Origin: Thermoplasmatales archaeon
GTDB taxonomy: Archaea; Thermoplasmatota; E2; UBA202; DSCA01
Direction: 5' to 3'
DNA length: 6,632 nucleotides
Assembly: GCA_011049295.1 (NCBI GenBank)
Contig: DSCA01000210.1
Coordinates: 1 to 6,632, forward strand
The translations under genes were made by a program, and so were the position numbers. Below are positions 1 through 5,826 of the stretch, piece after piece; position 1 is the stretch's first letter, and each line of letters starts with the position of its first letter. A model generated the notes under the pieces. The model searched no databases, was not told where the DNA came from, and saw only the letters and a list, made by a program, of their open reading frames with translations.

Positions 1-18
1 AATTTTCCCGGCAAAATT
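1..18. repeat. Short inverted repeat at window edge
   Basis: The first 18 bases form a perfect 6-bp inverted repeat (AATTTT, six-base GC-rich loop, AAAATT). It lies just downstream of the stop codon of the minus-strand membrane protein. It could be a weak transcription-end structure for that gene, since on the minus strand its arms are T- and A-rich, but the flanking sequence is cut off by the window edge. A chance palindrome is equally possible. Confidence 0.25.
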
Positions 19-31
19 AGTGTACAAACTG

Positions 32-2971
32 TCAAACTTGGGTAACAAGTGAAAATACGCCATCACTTTCATTGAATGATGACGGTAGCCCTCGAGAATA
101 CACAATCATCGTCAACGCCAGTATCATGGTTCCCGAAAACAATGCCACGCCCACCAGGGCCTCCAGAGTCGCCTTCAGAGCATCCCCGCCTCCACCCCGT
201 GACGTGAAAAGCCCGACCATTCCCCTCTTGTGGGCCAGATAGAGAACAAAGACTGTAAACAAAACCACCATCAAGACATCAGAAAAAATTCTGCTCACCG
301 AAAAAAAGTGGTTGGCCTTCACGCTGCGAGACAAGGTGTTAAGAGTGGTAATCCAATCGACAAAAAGAAAGAGAGGCAGCAGCGCTACCAGGGAGACAAG
401 ATACGTTTTGACCACGGAGAACACCCTAACGCTAATCACCTCTTCAGCCACCACCATACCGAAATAAAGGAAGGGCAGGTGCAAGGGGAGATAGAAGCGC
501 ATGTCGTAGCCGCCTCCCTGTCGCGTGGAGACGTTGACAAAGATAAACAGGTGGAGGACGATGTAGGTTAGCATCAGGGCGTCGGGCAGGCCGAATTTTT
601 TCTTTTTCTGGAGGTAGGCCAGGGGCGCAAACAGGGAGAGGATGAGGAAGGGCGTGAACACAAAAAAGGCGAAGCGGGCCTGGGTGTCCCGGGCGTCAAA
701 GAAGGACTTGTAGAGGTTGACGGGTATTTTTTCCGGCTGGCCCAGGGCGCTCACCCTCTCCATGAAATTCCAGCCCACCTCCAGGGAGTTGACGATGAAG
801 GCCAGCCTGCCCAGGGCCCCCATCTCCTCCCGCTGGGCCATGACGAAGGACACCTGGTGGGAGGCGGTGAGCCCCGACTGGGAATGGGCCACCAGTCTGA
901 CCACTGCCCTGCCCATGGAGAGGTTCTCCGGCAAAATGAGGGACTGGCCCCCGGCTGCCACGCCCATCAGGCTCCAGGTTGCATTGTCCGGGGAATGGTA
1001 GGCCTCCACGAAGGCCGTGTTGTCGCTGGCGTTGTAGGCGATGACGGGCGCATCGAATATTTTTTCTCCGGCCGAGGGGGACTGGATGGCGATGCTGGGC
1101 GGGCGGTTGTCGATGAGGATGTCCCTGTTGACGTCGACGGCTGCCGTCTCCCCTCTTCCGTATCCGAGGCAGCGGATGTCCACCGTGGCCAGGGTGAAAC
1201 CGGAGGTGTCCCAGGTATAGGGTGTCTCCGGTGTCTCGTCCATGCCCATGTCATGCCAGGTGCCGTTGAGGCGATACTGGTAGGCCACCCGGCTGACGCC
1301 GGGGGGGACCACTGCCTGCAGGGAGCAGGTGCCGGAGACGGCCTCCCTGTCCTGTGGGCTCTGCAGGATGAGATGCTCCCCGGAGTTGTCAATGGTCACC
1401 GGGACCACATGGGAGGCGGTATAGCCCGCCCCGTCTATGGCCTCCGCCTTCAGCCAGTGGTCTCCCTGCACCGCCGTGGTGTTCCAGGTGTAGGAGTCAT
1501 AGGGGGTGGTGTCGGCTCCCAGAGCCTGCCACTGTGTGCCGTCCCGGGAGCGGGAATAGTTGATGACTCCGACGTCGGGCGTGACGTGGCAGAGCAGGCG
1601 GTAGCTGCCGGAGAGGACGCTGCTCTCCGCGGGCATCAGGATTTCCAGGGAGGGAGGGCTGTTGTCCACCATCACGCTCACGTTTTTCTCGGTGGTGTCG
1701 CCACGCCAGGTGCGGGCGGTGATGCGGAGGACGGCCAGCCCCTCGTCCACGGCGGTGGTGTTCCAGGAGCAGGTTACCTGTGGCCCGGTGTCCTGGTGCA
1801 GGAGGAGGGATTGGTTGCCGGCGGCATTGATGTAGGTGACGGTGGAGCTCTCGGTGTTGCTGCTCACGTTGTAGCGCACGGTGACGTTGCCGGTGACGGT
1901 GTCCCCGCTGAGGGGATAAACCACCTGGATTTCCGGGGGGTCAGGGGGGATGACGTTGACGTTTCCCTTGGCGATGTAACCCGGGTAGAGGGGGTTGTCG
2001 TAGGTGAGGTAGTTTTCTGCAAAGTAGGGGGTGAGGGAGAGCAGGGTGACGGCGAGGGCCAGGGACAGGGTGCGCAGGCGCTGCCCTCTGGCGGTGGCCA
2101 GGTCGACGGCCAGCAGCGAGAGCAGGATGACTGCTCCCGAGTACAGCTGCACCCACACCGCCAGCGAGGCGAACACGTAGCCGGCGTAGTGGTACGGGGT
2201 CCGGCTCTCCCGTTTGCCGTAGCAGAACGCGGCAAAGGCGAAGATGAGCAGGGCGAAATTCAGTCCGTGGTATTTCTGCCCGATGGCCCAGAAGGCGACG
2301 GGGGAGGCCGCCAGGAGGACGAAGGAGGCCAAAAAGGCCATCTGCTGGGTGAAGTAGAGCCGGAAAAAGCGGAACAGCACGGCCAGGCCCAGCGCCACGA
2401 AGGTGAGACTCATGAACTGCATGGCTATGGGCGGACCCCAGAGCTCGAAGCTCAGGGGCTGCAGCAGCCACAGGTTGACGATAAAAAGAACAATGGGAGC
2501 GCCTATCGCCATCCACCCTATTTTCTTCTTCACCTCCTGCATATCAGGCCATTTCTTCTTGACGTATAGAGCGATAAAGTCCGATGAAAGATACAAAAGT
2601 GCGCCCAGAGCCATGCTCCACAGCAGGGGAAAGAACACCTCGACTCCCATCACCGCATCGGCGGCTGCCAGCCCGTAATAAAAGGGAAGGGAGAACACGG
2701 ACATCCCGTGGGAGGCGGCGATGTACCGGTGTCCACCGTATTCCTCAAAGCGGGGATTGAGACGTATGCCGCTCTGTGAGACATAGTAGTGCTCCGGTAT
2801 CTCCTCGATGGTCAGGTCTCCCCGGAGGAGATTGTAGAGGTTTGTACCCTGCTCCATCTCGTCGTTGAGGTAGAATCCCGCCGAGAAAATGGTCAAAAAA
2901 ACAAAGAGGACAAGAAGGAAGACGGACAAGGTGTAACGGTCGGGAAAAAAGAGGTGCCACAGCCTGTGCAT
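32..2971 (-). CDS. GT-C type membrane glycosyltransferase with inserted Ig-like array
   Basis: This is a predicted 979-residue polytopic membrane protein, probably a lipid-phosphosugar-dependent glycosyltransferase of the GT-C superfamily (PMT/ArnT-like), which would transfer sugar on the outer face of the membrane. Numbering is from the ATG at 2971. The first helix is about residues 13-33. It is followed by an acidic Asp37-Glu38 pair (LNDEMEQ), placed like the catalytic acidic pair of GT-C enzymes. About nine more hydrophobic segments run to residue 316. A loop (ENYLTYDNPLYPGY, 319-332) leads into four Ig-like modules (346-712). Further helices follow at about 765-785, 797-813, 826-843, 849-871, 897-913 and 935-958, with a YDMRFYLPL segment at 822-830. 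The frame stays open upstream to GTG 3121, with another GTG at 2998. ATG 2971 was preferred because the first helix follows closely and a TATA-like box lies at 3033-3024. The GTG starts would add hydrophilic, unconserved residues. Membrane topology is clear; the enzyme class is inferred from helix layout and the DE pair; donor and acceptor are unknown. Confidence 0.7.
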   Translation of the reverse strand: MHRLWHLFFPDRYTLSVFLLVLFVFLTIFSAGFYLNDEMEQGTNLYNLLRGDLTIEEIPEHYYVSQSGIRLNPRFEEYGGHRYIAASHGMSVFSLPFYYGLAAADAVMGVEVFFPLLWSMALGALLYLSSDFIALYVKKKWPDMQEVKKKIGWMAIGAPIVLFIVNLWLLQPLSFELWGPPIAMQFMSLTFVALGLAVLFRFFRLYFTQQMAFLASFVLLAASPVAFWAIGQKYHGLNFALLIFAFAAFCYGKRESRTPYHYAGYVFASLAVWVQLYSGAVILLSLLAVDLATARGQRLRTLSLALAVTLLSLTPYFAENYLTYDNPLYPGYIAKGNVNVIPPDPPEIQVVYPLSGDTVTGNVTVRYNVSSNTESSTVTYINAAGNQSLLLHQDTGPQVTCSWNTTAVDEGLAVLRITARTWRGDTTEKNVSVMVDNSPPSLEILMPAESSVLSGSYRLLCHVTPDVGVINYSRSRDGTQWQALGADTTPYDSYTWNTTAVQGDHWLKAEAIDGAGYTASHVVPVTIDNSGEHLILQSPQDREAVSGTCSLQAVVPPGVSRVAYQYRLNGTWHDMGMDETPETPYTWDTSGFTLATVDIRCLGYGRGETAAVDVNRDILIDNRPPSIAIQSPSAGEKIFDAPVIAYNASDNTAFVEAYHSPDNATWSLMGVAAGGQSLILPENLSMGRAVVRLVAHSQSGLTASHQVSFVMAQREEMGALGRLAFIVNSLEVGWNFMERVSALGQPEKIPVNLYKSFFDARDTQARFAFFVFTPFLILSLFAPLAYLQKKKKFGLPDALMLTYIVLHLFIFVNVSTRQGGGYDMRFYLPLHLPFLYFGMVVAEEVISVRVFSVVKTYLVSLVALLPLFLFVDWITTLNTLSRSVKANHFFSVSRIFSDVLMVVLFTVFVLYLAHKRGMVGLFTSRGGGGDALKATLEALVGVALFSGTMILALTMIVYSRGLPSSFNESDGVFSLVTQV
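836..1936 (-). repeat. Four tandem Ig-like modules within the membrane protein
   Basis: Translated from the minus strand, this segment holds four consecutive modules of 90-93 residues. The approximate boundaries are 1936-1661, 1660-1385, 1384-1106 and 1105-836. Each begins with a segment such as PPEIQVVYP, PPSLEILMP or PPSIAIQSP. Modules 1 to 3 end in a Val/Ile-Asp-Asn motif (VMVDN, VTIDN, LIDN). Modules 1-3 share a central W-(N/D)-T-(T/S) motif (SWNTTAV, TWNTTAV, TWDTSGF). Modules 2 and 3 are the most alike (WQALGADTTPYDSYTW against WHDMGMDETPETPYTW). Module 4 is more diverged. The pattern is that of bacterial/archaeal Ig-like beta-sandwich domains of surface proteins. The segment contains 11 N-x-S/T sequons, which fits an extracytoplasmic location. 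Confidence 0.75.
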
Positions 2972-3023
2972 TGCTTGCCTGAGCGTGTCCCATCCCACAG
3001 TCTGGTATTGGTGGTCATGACAT

Positions 3024-3033
3024 AATTTATTTT
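3024..3033 (-). promoter_or_regulatory. TATA-like box for the membrane glycosyltransferase
   Basis: Read on the minus strand this is AAAATAAATT, an AT-rich element in otherwise GC-richer sequence. The usual archaeal spacing of about 25 bases would put transcription start near 3000. That is just upstream of GTG 2998 and about 30 bases before ATG 2971. It lies inside the extended open frame from GTG 3121, which argues against that longest start. No experimental evidence is visible. Confidence 0.35.
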
Positions 3034-3132
3034 CGATTTTTCCTGTTCCCCCTGATACACGGGATGTTTCCTCGTTTTCCTGCCCAGTGCTAGAAGGGGT
3101 GACCACCCTGTCTCTCGGCACAATGAATAAGG

Positions 3133-3140
3133 TTTATTAA
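3133..3140 (+). promoter_or_regulatory. TATA-like box for the plus-strand cluster
   Basis: TTTATTAA matches an archaeal TATA box. Its centre is about 26 bases upstream of ATG 3161 and 32 upstream of ATG 3167, so a leaderless or nearly leaderless transcript is likely. The same AT-rich element reads TTAATAAA on the other strand and might also serve the divergent gene. Confidence 0.4.
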
Positions 3141-3160
3141 TGATGTCCTGCTTTCCCCTT

Positions 3161-3559
3161 ATGCGAATGAACAAGGGGCTGCTCTCCTTATTTTCAGGAC
3201 TGGGATTCACGGGGCTAGCCTTCTACATCGGGTTCTTCACCCTGTACAACTTTGACTGGGAGCCCACCCTGCTGTTTATCTACACCGTCGCCACCGGCAT
3301 CCTGGGAGGGGTAACCGTGTGGTGCATCTTCGTGGCCTTCGACCTTATCACCAACGAGTTCGACATCAGCCCCACGGCCGGCGGATTCATCGGCGGCATC
3401 CTGACCATGGTGGCCGTCATCCTGATGATTCTCTCCTTCCGCATGCCGGACCTGTCCTTTTTTGACCAGTTCCATCCCATAGTGTCCTTTTTCATGGCCG
3501 CCGGCTGCACCACCCTGCTGCTGTACCCGCTGCAAGAGAAAGAGTCCACCACATGGTAG
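3161..3559 (+). CDS. Small four-helix membrane protein, unknown function
   Basis: This predicted 132-residue integral membrane protein belongs to no family I recognise. Four hydrophobic segments are clear: about 6-28, 36-61, 73-93 and 104-124. They are separated by short loops, including an acidic one (DLITNEFDIS, 61-70), and a short charged tail (QEKESTTW) follows. In-frame ATGs exist at 3140, 3143, 3161 and 3167. The TATA-like box at 3133-3140 overlaps the first of these, so 3161 or 3167 is the plausible start, probably leaderless. Its stop codon overlaps the start of the next gene (ATGGTAG, 3553-3559), which implies coupled expression with the tRNA methylase fusion. Nothing in the sequence ties it to tRNA modification. 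A role in transport or membrane biology cannot be assigned. Confidence 0.75.
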   Translation: MRMNKGLLSLFSGLGFTGLAFYIGFFTLYNFDWEPTLLFIYTVATGILGGVTVWCIFVAFDLITNEFDISPTAGGFIGGILTMVAVILMILSFRMPDLSFFDQFHPIVSFFMAAGCTTLLLYPLQEKESTTW

Positions 3560-4587
3560 AGGTCACCGTTTACCGCTACGGCCATCGTCCGGCCCGCGAC
3601 AAACGCATCACCACCCACCTGGCCCTGACCGCCCGGGCCTTCGGCGCCCGCCGCATGGTCATGGACACCCGGGACGAGAGCATCGAAAACGTGGTGGCCG
3701 ACATCACCCGGCGCTTCGGCGGGAGCTTCGCCGTCTCCTCGGGGACCCCCTGGCGTCCCTTTCTCAGTTCCTGGAAGGGCTGCATCGTGCATCTCACCAT
3801 GTACGGGCAGCCCCTGCCGGAGGTCATGGGAAACATCCGGGGACAGGATGAGGTGCTGGTCCTGGTGGGCTCCCAGAAGGTGCCCGCCGACTTCTACCAG
3901 CGGGCCCACTACAACGTGGCCGTGGGCAACCAGCCCCACTCGGAGGTGGCAGCCCTGGCCCTTTTTCTGGACCGGATAACGGAGGGCAGATGGATGGACA
4001 CCGACTTTTTCGGCCCCCTGACCGTGGTTCCCCAGGAGCGGGGCAAAAAGGTGGTGGAGCGTGACTACCGCCAGGTGCTCCGGGACGTGGGCTGCTCAGA
4101 GCAGGTCATCCAGCATGCGGAAAAGGTGCAGCATCTGGCTCTGGCCATCGCCCGCCGGCTCCAGCAGCGGGGTTTCGCCGTCGACCTGCAGGCCGTCTCC
4201 CTGGGAGCCCTGTTCCACGACGTGGGTCGCTCCTCCACCCACCACATCCACCACATCACGGAGGGGGCGGCCATCGCCCGCCGGCTGGGGCTGCCCGACA
4301 GCGTGGTGGGCATCATCCAGCGGCACGCCGGCGCCGGCATCGACCCCCGGGAGGCAGAGAGCCTGGGCCTCCCCCCGGGGGACTACATGCCACGGACCCT
4401 GGAGGAGGAAATCGTGGCCCACGCCGACAACCTCACCGGCCTGGACTACCGCCCCCTGGCGGAGGCGGTCCAAAAAATACGGCATCAGGCAGGGGATAAG
4501 GCAGCGGACAGGGTGCAGGCCCTCCACGCCAGGCTGAGCGAGATGTGCGGATGCGACCTGGACCACGTGGCGGAGGAGCTGGCATGA
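3553..4587 (+). CDS. tRNA (cytidine(56)-2'-O)-methyltransferase fused to an HD phosphohydrolase domain
   Basis: This 344-residue, two-domain cytoplasmic protein has an aTrm56 domain at residues 1 to about 150. That is the SPOUT-class, AdoMet-dependent enzyme that methylates the 2'-O of C56 in the tRNA T-loop. Visible motifs are RYGHRPARDKRITTHLALTARAF from residue 8 (in part), GTPW (64-67), HLTMYG (80-85), VLVGSQKVP (103-111) and the knot segment NVAVGNQPHSEVAALALFLD (121-140). From about 165 to 335 is an HD-superfamily domain. Its likely metal-binding set is intact: His190, His222-Asp223 (FHDVGR), His234 (HHITEGA), His258 (RHAGAG) and Asp292 (AHADN). Single-domain aTrm56 is about 180 residues, so the second half is a genuine extra domain of HDIG type, whose substrate is unknown. 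The start overlaps the upstream stop (ATGGTAG), and the end overlaps pdxT (ATGA). The methylase assignment is strong; the HD reaction is only a predicted phosphohydrolase activity. Confidence 0.9.
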   Translation: MVEVTVYRYGHRPARDKRITTHLALTARAFGARRMVMDTRDESIENVVADITRRFGGSFAVSSGTPWRPFLSSWKGCIVHLTMYGQPLPEVMGNIRGQDEVLVLVGSQKVPADFYQRAHYNVAVGNQPHSEVAALALFLDRITEGRWMDTDFFGPLTVVPQERGKKVVERDYRQVLRDVGCSEQVIQHAEKVQHLALAIARRLQQRGFAVDLQAVSLGALFHDVGRSSTHHIHHITEGAAIARRLGLPDSVVGIIQRHAGAGIDPREAESLGLPPGDYMPRTLEEEIVAHADNLTGLDYRPLAEAVQKIRHQAGDKAADRVQALHARLSEMCGCDLDHVAEELA

Positions 4588-5162
4588 TCACGGTGGGAGT
4601 GACCGCCTTCCAGGGAGCGGTGGAGGAGCACCTGGTGGCCGTGGAGCGGGCCCTGCACCACCTGGGAAGGGAGGGGCGGGCAGTGCCCCTCCGCAAGACG
4701 CTGGGCGACGTGGACGCCCTGATTGTCCCCGGAGGAGAGAGCACCACCATCTCTGCCCTCATGCAGAAGACGGGGATGTGGAGGGAGATTCTGGACCGGG
4801 CAGAGGAGCTGCCAGTGATGGGCACCTGCGCCGGCTGCATTCTGCTGGCCACCGAGGTGGTCGACGACCAGGTGCCCACCCTGGGCCTGATGGACATGGC
4901 GGTGGAGCGCAACGCCTTCGGCCGGCAGAATCAGTCGTTTCAGTGCATGCTGGAGGTGGCCGGGTTCAGCGACCCAGTTCCGGGCATCTTCATCCGGGCC
5001 CCCCTGATTCGCCGGGTGGGGCGGGACTGCCAGGTGCTGGCGGCCATGGACCAGGGCATGGTCATGGCCCGCTGCCGCAACAAGCTGGCGCTGGTCTTCC
5101 ATCCGGAGCTCACCGAGGACGTGCGCATCCACCAGTACTTTTTGAACATGGTGGAGGACTAG
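4584..5162 (+). CDS. pdxT: Pyridoxal 5'-phosphate synthase glutaminase subunit PdxT
   Basis: PdxT is the class I glutaminase that hydrolyses glutamine and channels ammonia to PdxS, which makes pyridoxal 5'-phosphate from ribose and triose phosphates (the DXP-independent vitamin B6 route). The product is 192 residues, normal for the family. Diagnostic motifs are VGVTAFQGAVEEH (4-16), PGGEST (49-54), the nucleophile motif GTCAG with Cys82, the family stretch VERNAFGRQNQSF (107-119), GIFIRAP (134-140), and the rest of the triad in FHPELTED with His173 and Glu175. All catalytic residues are present, so the enzyme should be active. The start is ATG 4584, sharing ATGA with the stop of the upstream methylase fusion; a GTG at 4545 lies inside that gene and adds non-family residues. 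The partner pdxS is not in this window and must be elsewhere. Confidence 0.95.
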   Translation: MITVGVTAFQGAVEEHLVAVERALHHLGREGRAVPLRKTLGDVDALIVPGGESTTISALMQKTGMWREILDRAEELPVMGTCAGCILLATEVVDDQVPTLGLMDMAVERNAFGRQNQSFQCMLEVAGFSDPVPGIFIRAPLIRRVGRDCQVLAAMDQGMVMARCRNKLALVFHPELTEDVRIHQYFLNMVED

Positions 5163-5174
5163 GCACCCGCAAAG

Positions 5175-5210
5175 GAAATAAAAAAACTACACCCGGGTGA
5201 TTTTCTTTTT
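5175..5210. terminator. Bidirectional terminator between pdxT and eIF5A
   Basis: The two convergent genes end 24 bases apart. An A-tract (5181-5186, with AAATA just before it) is followed by a 10-bp GC palindrome (CACCCGGGTG, 5190-5199) and then a T-tract (TTTTCTTTTT, 5201-5210). Read on the minus strand, the A-tract is an oligo-T stop signal just past the eIF5A stop codon. Read on the plus strand, the T-tract, which lies in the last codons of eIF5A, would stop pdxT transcripts. Archaeal polymerases terminate mainly on oligo-T, so the palindrome may be incidental. Confidence 0.5.
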
Positions 5211-5570
5211 GCCCATGGCTTCCAGGTACTGGATTTCCTCTCCGTTTTCCAGCCGGCCCTTGAACTCTGAGGGGACGTCCATGGTGAAGGTCTCGTAGGT
5301 CTCCATGTCCATGAGCTGGACCTTGTCCCCCATGACGGCGATTATCTGGGCAGTCCGCTTGTCGATGATGGGCACATTGACCTTGTGGCGCACCGGGCTG
5401 ACCATGCTGCGCTTCTGGCCGTCGAACACCCCCACGGCCTCAATCCGGGCCTTGGCTTCTCCGTGCTTCCCGGGCTTGGAGGTGGTCAGGCTGATGATTT
5501 TGCAGGGCTCGTCATCGATAATGATGTACCTGTTCTCTTTTAACTCACGCACTTCAGCGACGTCCTTCAT
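5187..5570 (-). CDS. Translation initiation factor 5A (aIF5A)
   Basis: This 127-residue homologue of eIF5A/EF-P binds the ribosome near the P site and relieves stalling at difficult peptide bonds such as polyproline. The hypusination loop is intact: SKPGKHGEAKAR at residues 31-42, with Lys35 as the residue expected to be modified by deoxyhypusine synthase. The N-terminal SH3-like barrel runs to about residue 68 (RYIIIDDEPCKI, IEAVGVFDGQKRS). The C-terminal OB-fold half carries the family stretch AQIIAVMGDKVQLMDMETYE (74-93). Length is typical of archaeal forms. The gene stands alone on the minus strand, convergent with pdxT. A TATA-like box at 5608-5602 predicts a very short leader before ATG 5570, and GGTG a few bases upstream may be a weak Shine-Dalgarno. 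The modification enzyme gene is not in this window. Confidence 0.95.
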   Translation of the reverse strand: MKDVAEVRELKENRYIIIDDEPCKIISLTTSKPGKHGEAKARIEAVGVFDGQKRSMVSPVRHKVNVPIIDKRTAQIIAVMGDKVQLMDMETYETFTMDVPSEFKGRLENGEEIQYLEAMGKKKITRV

Positions 5571-5601
5571 TCAAAGCACCATCAGTGGAAAGGACAACCC
5601 C

Positions 5602-5608
5602 TAAATAA
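5602..5608 (-). promoter_or_regulatory. TATA-like box for the eIF5A gene
   Basis: On the minus strand this reads TTATTTA, preceded by AAAACC, which could act as the purine-rich BRE. The expected transcription start is near 5578, leaving a leader of under ten bases before ATG 5570. It is assigned by position and composition only. Confidence 0.4.
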
Positions 5609-5773
5609 GGTTTTAGTTTTATCATAATCCAAAAAAGCTGCCGGGCAAAAAAACGCAGCGAGACAGGCAGTGTTGATAACGTAGAGGTTGACATGAGCAA
5701 AGGAGAAGGGAGGACTTGAGCCGCTTGCAAAGGTTAAATTTTGGGTTAAAAGCGAAGATTTTTGCGAGGTAAA

Positions 5774-5782
5774 GATTATTAA
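5774..5782 (+). promoter_or_regulatory. TATA-like box for the catalase gene
   Basis: GATTATTAA lies about 50 bases upstream of the catalase start codon. Archaeal spacing puts transcription start near 5805, leaving a leader of about 20 bases that contains the Shine-Dalgarno. The element overlaps the first arm of the dyad at 5780-5796. Confidence 0.4.
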
Positions 5783-5796
5783 CAACCGACTTGTTA
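5780..5796 (+). promoter_or_regulatory. Perfect dyad, candidate operator of the catalase gene
   Basis: TAACAA, a five-base spacer (CCGAC) and TTGTTA form a perfect 17-bp inverted repeat. It starts at the edge of the TATA-like box and ends before the predicted transcription start. A dimeric regulator bound here would block the basal transcription machinery, which fits a repressor controlling an oxidative-stress gene. No regulator gene is present in the window, so its identity is unknown. Confidence 0.4.
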
Positions 5797-5813
5797 TGGA
5801 AGTAACAAAAAAA

Positions 5814-5822
5814 GTGAGGAGG
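5814..5822 (+). promoter_or_regulatory. Strong Shine-Dalgarno of the catalase gene
   Basis: GTGAGGAGG ends four bases before ATG 5827 and is well complementary to the 16S rRNA 3' end. It fixes the catalase start. The other genes here have weak sites or overlapping starts, so this leader is the only one of its type in the window. Confidence 0.75.
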
Positions 5823-5826
5823 AATC

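Larger units (their letters stand above)
5571..5826. other. Intergenic region between divergent eIF5A and catalase genes
   Basis: These 256 bases are AT-rich compared with the genes to the left and hold no credible gene. Besides the promoter elements listed separately, they contain an inverted repeat (GCTGC at 5637-5641, GCAGC at 5655-5659). They also hold a direct repeat of GGTTAAA at 5732-5738 and 5744-5750, 12 bases apart. An eight-codon or shorter frame at 5694 is too small to support. Confidence 0.6.

Noticed and set aside
857..2569. Long open frame of 570 codons on the plus strand
   Set aside because: It lies antisense to the Ig-array and membrane segments of the glycosyltransferase. 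Its translation is rich in Gly, His, Val and Asp with no recognisable domain, which is typical of a shadow frame opposite GC-rich coding DNA.
3280..3939. Open frame of 219 codons on the minus strand
   Set aside because: It is antisense to the small membrane protein and the aTrm56 domain, both of which have clear protein signatures on the plus strand.
4485..5132. Open frame of 215 codons on the minus strand
   Set aside because: It is antisense to pdxT, whose motifs and catalytic triad are unambiguous. The antisense translation is His/Gln/Gly-rich without domains.
5694..5720. Very short plus-strand frame beginning ATGAGCAAAGG in the intergenic region
   Set aside because: It has only eight codons and no homology. 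It is more likely part of the regulatory region.
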